Source: JBMONI01 sp049324575 (GTDB lineage Bacteria; Omnitrophota; Omnitrophia; Omnitrophales; Aquincolibacteriaceae). Taken from it: a DNA stretch of 64,000 nucleotides. A program made the position numbers and the translations under genes. Shown here piece by piece: positions 19,332 through 30,400 of this stretch. The stretch spans positions 62,001-126,000 of the forward strand of contig JBMONI010000007.1 of NCBI GenBank assembly GCA_049324575.1, written 5' to 3'. The notes under the pieces were generated by a model. That model did no database searches, had not been told where the DNA came from, and saw only the letters and a list, made by a program, of their open reading frames with translations. How positions within the stretch are numbered: the first letter of the stretch is position 1; each line of letters opens with the position of its first letter.

Positions 19332-19664
19332 TTACGTGATGATCTGTTCTTTGATCTTGGCGAGCTTCGCGCCGCCGATCCCGCGAACGTTCACCAGGTC
19401 GTCCGGGGATTGAAAAGGCCCGAACTCCTCCCGGTACTGGACGATCCGCTCGGCGATGGCCGGTCCGATCCCTCGGATCCCGACCAGCTCCTCAGCGCCG
19501 GCCGTGTTCACGTTCACCGGGCTCATGGCCTCTTGGGCCGGAGCCGGTCCCGCTTCGGGCGCCGCGTGCAGAAGCCCCGGCCTCCCCAGGGAGCTTCCCC
19601 CCAGGACAAAACCGAGGACCGCAAGGATGCTCAAGATCTTTTTCGCTTGCTGATACTGCGTCAT
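19332..19664 (-). CDS. ComEA-like helix-hairpin-helix DNA-binding protein
   Basis: 110 residues: an N-terminal membrane/signal segment (ILSILAVLGFVLGGSSLG), an Ala/Pro-rich spacer, and a ComEA-type tandem HhH domain (NVNTAGAEELVGIRGIGPAI, then FQSPDDLVNVRGIGGAKL). The start is the ATG at 19664, set by AAAGGAGGT 7 nt upstream. A longer reading (to 19724) would begin inside the promoter. ComEA binds DNA in natural uptake, but single small HhH proteins of this type also occur without competence genes. None of the other competence genes is in the window. Confidence 0.88.
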   Translation of the reverse strand: MTQYQQAKKILSILAVLGFVLGGSSLGRPGLLHAAPEAGPAPAQEAMSPVNVNTAGAEELVGIRGIGPAIAERIVQYREEFGPFQSPDDLVNVRGIGGAKLAKIKEQIIT

Positions 19665-19695
19665 AGGATTTACCTCCTTTGGTTCAAGTTCGTGG

Positions 19696-19724
19696 AGTTT
19701 ATGATGAATTTTCATATTTGTCAA
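19696..19724 (-). promoter_or_regulatory. Promoter of the comEA-like gene
   Basis: Minus strand: -35 TTGACA (19724-19719), 17-bp AT-rich spacer, TAAACT (19701-19696). Predicted start near 19690, leaving a leader of about 26 nt that carries the full Shine-Dalgarno. Confidence 0.62.
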
Positions 19725-19778
19725 TATAAATATTCATATTAATTATATTTTATTTATGCATTATAATCATATCCACCA

Positions 19779-19806
19779 TTGACAAAGGTAAATTCCCGGG
19801 TATGCT
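19779..19806 (+). promoter_or_regulatory. Promoter of the XRE-cupin gene, apparently giving a leaderless transcript
   Basis: TTGACA at 19779-19784, 16-bp spacer, TATGCT at 19801-19806 (TATGCTATAC). The ATG at 19813 lies 6 nt past the -10, where transcription would begin, so no room is left for a ribosome binding site. Confidence 0.58.
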
Positions 19807-19812
19807 ATACGC

Positions 19813-20370
19813 ATGCTGAAGAGTTTCGGAGACCGACTACGCCAGATCCGCAAAGAAAAGAAGATCACCCTGATCGAGCTTTCGAAGAAGACCGGGGTCG
19901 CTCAGGCCACGCTTTCCCGCATCGAGACCGGTTCGATGACCGGAACCCTCGAAAGCCATGTGAAGATCGCGGAAGCTTTGGGGATCGGCCTGGCCGAGCT
20001 TTACAGCGCGGTCGACAGCCGGGCCGCATCGATCAGCCGCCTTTCGAAGGATGACGCCCGCAAAGTCACCTTCCAGTCGAAGAACGCCAAGATCGAACTC
20101 CTGACGCAGGAAAGCTCGAAAAAGAAGATCACGCCGCTTCTGGTCACGCTCCAGCCCGAAAGCGAAATGCAAAAGGAATCCGGCGAGCGCGGGGTCGAGA
20201 AATTCCTCTTCGTCCTTCAAGGCGCCGTCACGGTCAAGATCGAAAAAGAATCTTATGAGCTGAAGAACGACGAATCCCTTTACTTCGACGCCTCGCTCCC
20301 CCATCAGATCGCGAACACCGCGAACCGCGAAGCGCGCCTTCTCGTCGCCGTCTCTCCCTCGAAGCTTTAA
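19813..20370 (+). CDS. XRE-family transcriptional regulator with C-terminal cupin
   Basis: 185 residues. Residues 5-62 are a XRE helix-turn-helix (FGDRLRQIRKEKKITLIELS, then QATLSRIETG). Residues about 105-182 are a small cupin barrel (VEKFLFVLQGAVTVKIEKES to LYFDASLPHQIANT). The usual first cupin His pair is missing; only the late His in PHQI remains, so metal binding is doubtful and small-molecule sensing or dimerisation is likelier. It is transcribed divergently from comEA and so could regulate it or itself. It converges with the giant gene. Confidence 0.9.
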   Translation: MLKSFGDRLRQIRKEKKITLIELSKKTGVAQATLSRIETGSMTGTLESHVKIAEALGIGLAELYSAVDSRAASISRLSKDDARKVTFQSKNAKIELLTQESSKKKITPLLVTLQPESEMQKESGERGVEKFLFVLQGAVTVKIEKESYELKNDESLYFDASLPHQIANTANREARLLVAVSPSKL

Positions 20371-20452
20371 CGGTACAACAGTAAACAGTATGACAGTAAG
20401 CGGTATGGCAGTACTGCATGCTCCATACTCTCATACTGCATACTCTTTTTTT
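20371..20452. repeat. Convergent intergenic repeat, possible bidirectional terminator
   Basis: Contains CAGTATGACAGTAAGCGGTA-type words also found at 9210-9280, then GCAGTA...TACTGC that can pair, followed by a run of nine T on the plus strand. This could end the XRE transcript. It is also the 3' boundary of the giant gene. Confidence 0.45.
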
Positions 20453-21430
20453 TTATGCCGCCTGCCCCACCTCGACGGCCGTCCTGGCCGAAACGACAAG
20501 CTGCCTCAACGCTTCGCGCTGGATCATGAGATTCTTTCCTTGGAAGGTAAGCAAAGGACTGTCGATCCCGGTATCGAAGAGGTCTTTCAGAAGTTCCGCG
20601 CGGATCTCGGCACGGAGCGTCTCGTCCCCGAGCGTTCCCGCACCCCGGACCCGCACCGCATACGCAAGCCCGGTCAGGATCTCCGCGAGATATTCGATCA
20701 CCGATAAATACGGTTCCTCGCTAACTTCGCCCCGGTCGATCCCCACGCCGAAAAGCGTCTCGTTCGCATCAAGGTAAGCGGCTCCGTCGATCCCCTCGCC
20801 CGCGATCACGCCGAGCGCCGTATTAGCCATGGCTCCATGGGGCTTGAAGCGGCCGAATTGCGGCACGAATTCGAAGACCGAAAGTTCCCGGAGAACCTCA
20901 CGGCCGAACCCGGACGCCATCGCTTTCGAGAAAACAAAGGACCCGGCCCCGGTTTCCGCCCGGATCTTTTTCAGGGCCAGGACCAGACTGTCCGTGACCG
21001 GCAGATCGAATCCGACCGCATACTCCCCGTCGAAACGCGACGCCGCATAGCGCTTCCATCGCCGGACCAAGGCCCCGGTAAAAGCCTCGGTCTGGGCGCG
21101 GCTCACCGCCGGCCCTTCGGTCTTCGCCGCTTCGATCCTTGCGATCTCGCGGTCTGCCTCGGCCCAAACCCAGTCGGCGAATTGCTCATAGGAGATCTCC
21201 GTCACCGTCCGCGCGACTTCGCCGCCCAACCGGACGGGATCCGGAGCATTGGCCTCCCCGCGGTGCAGGATAAAACGCACCGTATCCCCGGCGGTCCGGA
21301 TTCCTTCAGCGTTGCGAAGTTCCGCTTCGATCGCAATATCCCGCACTTCCGCGCGAGGCGATGCCGCAAGGGAAGGCTCGGCCTCTTCCGGGATCGCTAC
21401 AACAGCCGGGACTTCGGCGCGGCCCGATCG
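20453..21430 (-). other. C-terminal domain of the giant protein
   Basis: About 325 residues after the last linker, with two Pro/Ala-rich R-A-E-V-P/R spacers and then a compact alpha/beta-looking domain (RTVTEISYEQFADWVWAEAD, LALKKIRAETGAGSFVFSKA, ENTLFGVGIDRG-like strand). It lacks propeller repeats and the PIWAEG tail. Not recognised. Confidence 0.5.
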
Positions 21431-24400
21431 AACCTCCGGGGTTTGATCTATCAATCCCCGGAGGTTTGATAAAGGTGCCTGCTGCCTGACGCCGGGCATC
21501 CCCACCGTCTCCGCCCAGATCGGACCACTCGCGGCGGAAGCGTCTCCTGAAGACGGGCCTTCCTTTGCGAGATCGGCAAAGGGCTCTCCACCGACATCCT
21601 TCAGCAATGCGGCAAGCGCATTCAGGATATAGCGCGGCTTTTCATAAACGAACAGGATCCGCCTGAGCTCTTGAACAAATCTTTCCTGCCATGGGCTTGT
21701 CATGATCTTTCCCATGCTCGAAAGCAAGGCATCTCCCAAGTCGTCGTCTTTCGTGAACACGGCCAGACGTTTCAAAGCCGGGGCAAGTAACGCTTCGTTC
21801 TCCAAAACCCTCAGCGCAGCTAGATCGATCGCGATCGCGATGACATCTTCGTCGAACCGGCCGATCTTACGGACAACCGCCAGGATCATCCGCAAGGACC
21901 GTTCCACATCCCCCGGAGAGCTACGACGAAGCAAGGGCGGCGGCCACACCGCCTCGTCCTCTTGCGCCTCCGGAAATCCCGGACGCGTCGTGAAGAGATC
22001 GAAAAAGACCTTTCCCAGCCTTTCCGAATGTTTCCGGTAAATGGCCAGAACCGCGGTCAGGGCCAATTCCTGTTCCTGGGCCGTCAAGGAGACAAACCCG
22101 CGGGAACGGATCCCGTTCTCAAAATGGTCCAAAGCCTCTTCCCAGTTCCGCTTGCCATTCCATGTCGACCGCGATTCCCGGAAAGTGCTCGAGAGCACCT
22201 CGAGAATATCCAGGGTTTTGGATAAGGAAGCCTTGGTAAGAAGCCGCGACAAAATACTGACTTTTCTCCGGACCAGCGCGAAATTCTCGTGGATCTTCAA
22301 AATGCGGCGGATCTTTGCGGGAGTGAGAGAATGATAGTCTGCCATCATGACCACAAGCGGTTCAAGCCCTCTTAAATTCTCCAGGGTCGTAACGCTTTCC
22401 CGGACCGTATCGCTCTCGCGATCTTTGGCGCCGCCAAGGAAGATGGCCTCCCACGTTCCGAGCACTTCAAGTCCCGCGGCTTCGCCGAAACGGTCCGCAA
22501 ATCCGCCGGGCCACCTTAGACGATTGATCAGCTGCGTCAGCGTCGCAAGCCAGTCCGAAGAACTTATTTCCGCATACCCGGTCTTTCGGGGGATCCGCCG
22601 CGCCAGCGCAAGCGTTTTTTCCGCGATCTTGGGATACACGCCTTCTGAAATCCTCGGATACGCGCCGCTTTCCACCGACAGCGCAAACATCTTCATCTGC
22701 GCATAGGCTCCCGCAAGATATCCAAGATAGCCGGCATGCCGGACGGCCAAGAGCATCCAGAATTCCGCAAAACGCCGGATCTTCTCATTCCAGAGCATTC
22801 CAAACGCCGCAAGATCCAGGAAATCGCTCCATCCCCGGAATTTCTCCGCGTCGAAATGAAAAAGGTCCATGGCCTCGCGCAAAAGCATAAGGATCTTCAG
22901 CCGAAGCCGGCCGTTCTCCAGTCTTGAAAATCCTGGGTTCGAAAGAAAAGACCGGAGCATCTCTTTTTTAGACGCATCCGCCCGTGCTCGCCAAAGGATC
23001 CCGAAAGCCAATACCAGTTCCTGAGCATTCCGCGGGCCGAAACGACGAACCCAATGAAAGACCGCAGCCGGATCCTGCCCCCAATCGGAAGTGCTCTTCA
23101 AAATCTGCTGAACGGAAAAACCCGCATCGGCTCGAAGCCACTGCTGCTTCCCGGACGAAAGCGCGGCAAACCACGGGAATTGCCCAAGATCGACCTCGGC
23201 CGACGCCTCGCGCACCTCCGCGCGGCCCGATCCAACCTCCGGGGTTTGATTTATCAATCCCCGGAGGTTTGATGAAGGTGCCTGCTCCGGACTCACTCCC
23301 GCCGCCCAGATCGGCCCGGACTGGCCTTCCGGCGTGCCCGTCTCGCCGCCGTCTTTCGATGCCGGAGCGCCGCTTGGCGGAAGTTCCATTCGCAGGTACA
23401 TCTCGTCAAAAAGCGCCTTGAGCGCTTTCGCCGCGTAATCCGGATTCTCCACCGCGAAAATGAACTGCCTCACCTTCCCAAGCCAAGCCTCGTCATTCCA
23501 GCTTGCCTCAACGGTCCGGCTGAGATGCAGGATCAGATAAAGATGCGTGAAGAGCTCCTGCGCATCCTCGCGGACCGCGAATCCTTCGAGCTTGTCGAGC
23601 GCGAATCGAAGCGCCGAGACATTCTCGATCATCCCGAGACGCTCGAGCAGTGAAAGGATCTGAAGCCCCTCGGCGCCGTACCCGCGAAGACGCTCCACCG
23701 CCGCGCGGACAATGGCGCGGAACACCGGATTCGTGCGGTATTGCTCCCGGTCAAGCAAGATCGGAATCTCCCGCACATTCACTCCGATCGTCCAATAGCG
23801 GGGCTCTTCCGGCGCAGTGTCCGCGGCCTCATCGGCAAGATAGACATAGCTGGCATTATGCCGGTCGCTCCTGGCCGTGTGCAGATGAAAGCGGACAAAA
23901 TCTCCTTCGGGGGACCGGAAGATCCTCTCGCTCTCATCCAATCCGTCGTCGATCATCCCGGCGATCTTGTTTTTCTTCACGTCAAAAACGAACCCTTTCC
24001 GCAGTGAAGAAGGGAACCCTTGGCCGAGCAGGAGCGAAGTCCCGGGGATGAATTTCATCTGCCCCCCGGCGGGGATCCCGACACTTACCCAGGCGATCCT
24101 TTCAGGGCTTTCCGGATCGATCTGAAGCGTCTCTTCATCCGCAAGCGCATATTCTTCCCCTTTCCGCAGAAGCACCTGCTTCGCGTCCGGCGAGAAAAAT
24201 CCGTCCTCCGGAAGCGACCATCCTTCAGGGAGTTTCAGCGGTCCTTCCGTCACGTCTCCGCCGTCCAGCCGGAAGCGGACATCGCCGGCCGTGGGCGCGT
24301 TGGGCATATAGACAAAGAGCCGTCGGCTGTCCGGAGAGAAACGCCACTTCATATGAGCGTAGATCTCGGTCTTTTTCACGACAAAATCCCGCATCGTCCC

Positions 24401-27400
24401 CGAAGGGGATGCTAGGAGACGTTCGAGATCCACCAGGCACAGATAATATTTCACAAATTCGATCTCATCTTCGATATCCAAGGTGTCCGGGTCCGCAGCG
24501 AGCGGTTTTTCCACCGCCGACTCCTCGGGAACGGTTTCCTGATAAACCAGATAACGCCCGTCCGGAGAGACCGTATCCCCTTCCTCGGGATCCATACGAA
24601 CACTTACCTCATCATTCATTCTCCCCAAGAGCCTCTTCGCTCCGGTCCGGAGATCGAAATGGAATACGGCCTCCATACTGGACTGCACATAGATCATGGT
24701 GCTCTCATCCGACGAAACCCAAGCCCCCTCACCGTCCTTGAAAAGGATATGTCCTAACAAATGTTGTTTTCTCGTCGTAAGGTCCAAGACCATGGAACCG
24801 GCCGTTTCCGTTTGAATGAACAGGTATTTCCCATGCTGAAGCGGCACGAGCGCACGGACCGGGGTATCCCCCTCAAGACCCGGGAGGACCCATTCTTCGT
24901 CCGTTTTGAGATCCTTCAGGAGACATTGGGTGATCACATGGTCTTTTTTCTTGTTCCACCCTTTTTTCTGGTAAAAGATCCAGTCCGTCCCGGGGATCCA
25001 GACAACATCGCCGAACGGCATGACCTTCTCCGCGCCGAAATCAAGGCGCCGGGCGAGAACGCCGAAGCTGGGGTATTTGTAATGCTGATGCGCGATCCCT
25101 TGCACGACCCTCGGGTTATTCGGCGATAAGCCGTACCAGGAAGGCCGCAAGCGGTCGAAGTAGGAGAATGACGCAAACGCTTCGAGCGTCTGCCGTTCGA
25201 GTTCCGCCGGGTCCGCGGCGGAAAGCGGCGCGGCTTCGTCCTCGCGCACCTCCGCGCGGCCCGATCCAACCTCCGGGGTTTGATTCATTGCTTCTTCTGA
25301 CGCCTGAGGCCTAACGCCGGGCGCCCCCGCCGTCTCCGCCCAAACCGCCCGGCTATCCCGATGCGCATCCTCCGAAGCCTCCCCGGGACGTTCGATTTCG
25401 GGCCGCAAATGCCTGGCCAAGGCCTCGAAACGGTCCGTCATCACGTTCGCATCCGCTTTGAAAAAAACCTGTTTCGTCTCGGCCAATTCGGCCGAAAAAT
25501 CTTCTTCTTCTTCATGGAAGAGGACATACGCGAAGATCCGGCTGAGCGGGTCGTAGACTTCTTCGAGCCGTCCCCGTGCGGATAGCTCGGCCACGACCGC
25601 CATGCCGGATCTCAGGGCTTGTGGATTATGGATCGCCCCGGCCGTCACGAACCATGAAAGGATCTCCAAAGCCATGTGCCGGTCGAGTTCCCGCCTTCCC
25701 GCGGGAAGCATGGACTCCAATTCTTTTACGAATGGACTATGAACGAGGAATTCGGGGTCAAGGACATTGACGATACCGGCAAGCGGGATCACGATCTTCC
25801 CGCCTTCGTGCATCGTCCAGTCCCGAAGCGCCGGGATCGGGAGGATCTTCCGAACTCCTGTCCGGACGTCACAGATCCCATGGCTATAGAAGTCATGCCG
25901 GCGCTGGACATCCCGGAGGACAAGCCAGCGGCCGTCCGAAGAGAATCTCGCATACTCGTTCAGAGGATAGATATCGTTCCCCGGATGAAAATCCTTATCG
26001 GCAGGCCCTGAGAACAACTGCTCAAACTTTCCCGTTTTATAATTGAAGAGCCCGCGGACATAAGGCCCGAACCCCCAGAATTTTCTGAACTCGACATACA
26101 TCCGTTCGCCGTCCGGAGAAAAAGTGAAGTAAGTGATCCTTGCGCCCCGCCCGAAAAGACGCTTCCGGCTTCCGGCCTTGGCGTCATAGAACCGGAATTC
26201 TTCCACTTGCTTGCCACTCCGAAGTGTTTTGAAACTTCGAGACGCCCCGTAGAGCGAACCGTCAAAAGATACCTGCGGGGAAGAAACGAACAGCGCTTCG
26301 CTGGCCCGGACCGGGGACAAGGAGCGTCCCGTTTCCAGATCAACGACCCTTTGTTCGGTCAGCGGGGAATCCTTCCCGGCAGAAACCCAACCCCACAAAA
26401 TGGACGCGGACATCATGGCCCCAATGGCCCAAGCCGCCTTTTTAAACATTTGCGCCTCCGGGTCCGCAGCGTCCAATGTCGAGGGGAAATAAAAAAAGAA
26501 AAAACCCGCCCAGAAAAGAAGCAGTAACATCATCAAACGAAAATGGAGATGAGGAAATAGCCCACCCTTCTGGCGAACCTGTTGTTCTTTTGAGAACAGT
26601 GAGCGCAATCCGGTTTCGTGCAAGATCCATCGTTTGAGGGCCGCATGTGCCTTATACTTGCCGGAAACGAGCAAGAATCTCGGATTGTTGAGAAAATGAA
26701 AACGGAGGTCTTCCAGGCGTTCATCGGCAGCGGTCCTCTGATAGACGACCGTCTTCGAACGCAAGTTCCACACTTTCGACCCGGCGATCAAATACCGACT
26801 GTCCGAAGAAAAACCCTCCCCCAGATCTACTTCTTCTCCCTCAAGATCGAGGAGGATCTCGCCGGTGGCCGCGTCCGCGACCATGCCCCCGGACCCTTCG
26901 TCGTCGCCGCGGCTCTCGGCCAGGAAGTAAAAAAGGGAACCGTCCGGAGAGAACTTCACGATCCGCTCCGGCAGCTCCGTCACTTCTTTCGGGATCGCGA
27001 ATGTTTTCAGGGTTTTTCCGTCTTTGGTATCGACCAGCAGGATCGAACGCGTATCGACCAGGACCAGTCGGTCACCGCGCGGCGAAAGGACGGGTTTTTG
27101 GAACGGCCGCTCCGGACGGTCGAAGATCCTTCGCTCCTGTGCCAGAAGGTTGATCGCCATCATGCGCTCGCCGTCCGTATGCAGGAAGACCGGGCGCACC
27201 TGCGGTAAATTCCCCCACGGCCGAGGGACCCGGTTGGACGCGGTCTGCATCCGGAGATCGTACAGCGCTTGCTCGTAATCCGCGGAAGTCAGCGTATTCT
27301 CCCGCACCTCCGCGCGGCCCGATCCAACCTCCGGGGTTTGATTGATCAATCCCCGGAGGTTTGATGAAGGTGCCTGTCCACTCGTTTCCGCCCAAACCGG

Positions 27401-30400
27401 CCGGTCCCCCGGCTCGCCGGGCGCCTCGGTCTCGCGACGGTCGTCCAGCTTCTCGATCTTGCGGTGAAGCGCATCGATCGCGGCCAGGACATAATCGGTC
27501 TCGGTATAAGTAAAAAGAATACGGCCAAGCTCTTCACGGAGCTCTTCCGAACCGGTCCGCAAAAGTTCGTCGGCGATCGCGTTCAAATAGCTTCCATACA
27601 TTGTTCCCGCGGTGACAACAACCGGCCCAAGCCGCTCCCGCGCCCGCTCGAGCGAAACCTCATCCCTGATCACTCCCATCGCGATCAATTTAAAAATCTG
27701 TTGGACAGGTTCGGCAACCCGCTGTCCTCCCGCAGCGGTTTTTTGGGCATAGGGACCGATCAGATCGATCGCCTGCTCTTTCTCCCGCGATGAGCGGGTG
27801 ATGAATCCCGTCGCACTGAGGATCCTCGCAAAATACGATGGATTCCCCCGCTTCGTCCACAAGGGGACGTGATGAAAGCGGACGATCTCAAGGATCTTTT
27901 CCTGATAGGCAGCATTGAAATCATTAAAACCTTCCGAACTCAAAAGGTCCCCCAAAAAGGAGAAGACCCCGCGGATAAGCATATGCCCGCCGTTCAACGC
28001 GGCAAATTCCGCCATCGTCGTATTCAGGATATCCAGCACACGCTCCCGCCCGGCCGGAGTCTCGACATTTTCGAATCCGCTCCATCCGTTCAGGAAAGAA
28101 ACGAGCGCCATTTCATGATCCTCGAAATCTTCAGTCCGCACTTCTTCGGCAACGCGCGTCAGTTGTTCCTGGACCGAGAGCGCCTTCAGGGCCCCGGCTT
28201 CATTCAGGTTTTCGAATCCCCGGGAACGAATGAGCTGGTCAAGGATCTCGAGGTATTTCCCGGCGGCTTTTCTCTGGATGGCAAGGGTCCGCTCTGCGGT
28301 CTCAAGGACGGCCAAAGCGGCCGGCCGGCCTTTCGTCTTCGCGATCGCGACGACGACCGGGATCATCGCTGCTATTTTAAGAAGAACACCTGCAAGCCAT
28401 GGGGACGATGGCACATGCTGAGCGATGCCGAGGCTCCGGCGCATGAGCCGCAACACTGGCTGCGAGAGACCCGCGCCGCTGACCTCAGCCCATTCCGGCA
28501 AGGCCAGGAAACGCCCCACCCCGCGGAAAGCGCCGGCGATATAACCGAGATCCGCCTCATGGGGAGGATTCCGATCCCTCTTTTGGAGGATCCCGAACAT
28601 GATACTGCTTATGATCTCCCGGTCCCCGGGATCCGCAAGGACCTCCGAACCGCAGACCCTGAGGAAGTTTGACCACGTTTCAAATAACCCGCGACGGTAG
28701 CCCCGTACAAATTCCCCGCCACGAATGATCCTTTGAAGGATCCTGGAACGCAGTTTCATATCTTGAAGGTCCCGGAATCCGCGGCTTTGGAGGAATTTCC
28801 GGAAATCCCCGAAAAGATCGAAGTTCCAGGGCTTTCTTGCCATGATCTCGAGAACAAGCCTCAATTCTTTTTCATTGCGAAGTTCGTAGAATTCGGGGAA
28901 TGCAAAATAATTCCAGTGAGCATTGAGCATCGCCCGGATATTTCCGGAATCTCCGGGCGCCGGAGAAAAGACCTTCGGAAGCGCGATCCGGACTTCTTCT
29001 TCGAGCTGTGCGCGTTCAGCCGGCGAAAGGGTCCCGAACCAACCGAAGCGGTCAAGATCGATCTTCACGGCCTTCGCCTCGATCTCTTCGGCAAGATCCC
29101 GCACCTCTGCGCGGCCCGATCGAACCTCCGGGGTTTGATCTATCAATCCCCGGAGGTTTGATGAAGGTGCCTGCTCCGAACTAACTCCCTCCGCCCAGAT
29201 GGGCTCGCTTTCCGATGGACTTTCGTCCGCCGGTTCCGGAATTTCTTTTTTGACCTTCGCGAGCAGTTGATCGATCGCGCTTGCGATATATCCGGGCTCT
29301 TCATAACTGAAAAAGATCCGGCGAAGCTCGGCGTCGCGTTCGGCGATCTCTGCCGGGCTAAGCGCGGGAGGCAAACGATCGTCCACGGCAATGCTCTTGT
29401 CGAGGATCTCACGAAGCTTCTGCATGACTTTCACGCTCCGGAAAGGCGACCGGCGCAGTTTTCGGATCACCGCAACCGCCCTGGCTTTCGGGTGAAAGAG
29501 ATCCGGGACCGCACCCGCCAGCGCGAAAATAAGGTCGGCTTCCCGGGGGTCCTTTCTCCCGAGCGCACGCTCCAGGACTTCCAGCACTTCGGCGCACGCT
29601 TTCGGATCTGCCGAGGTTTTAAGAAGGAATTCGCGAAAATGCCCCATCCTCCCGGACGATTCTTTTTCCATGAGAACTTCCAGAATATCGAGGATCTTGG
29701 CACGGACCGTCCGGTCCCCGATCTCGTTCCACCCCTCATTGAAAAGGATATAGCCAAAGTCATGAACGGAATGATCCGTCAGGTAAAATTCGAAGCCCGA
29801 CCGCCGGATGATCTTCCTCAGGATCGTCAGGATCTTTGTTCGTTCACCCTTGTTTTTCAAACCTTTGTAGCGTAAGAAATTCAAGAAACGCGAAAGCGTT
29901 TCCAGCGCCTTGTCATTCGCCCGAATACGCTCCGTTTCGTCCTCCCGTCCCCTGACTTCCACGACCCACCGGAACACCGCCTCGAACGCGATCTTGCGCG
30001 CTTCCCGGTCCCGCACATTCCAGTCATAGAACAATATCCAGAGGAAACCGCGTTCGAATGTTTTCAAGAGCGAAGGATCTTCCCGGACCCTTTCCGCGGT
30101 CTTCGGGTATTCCGAGAGCATCTGCTTTATGAGACTTTTTATCGCGCGATCCCGGTTCCGGGGATTGACGTAACCGGTCCGGTCTTCGGCTTTCTTTTTT
30201 GCCTGACGCACTTCCGCGCGGCCCGATCCAACCTCCGGGGTTTGATTGATCAATCCCCGGAGGTTTGATGAAGGTGCCCCCGCCCTTTCCGCCCAAATAA
30301 TCCCTTCCCCGGCTTCGGCTTCGGGCCTTTCCGTCTCCTGGTCGGGGAATACCTCGCGTAAAAAATGTTGAAGGGCCTTCTCGGCATATTCGGGATTCTC

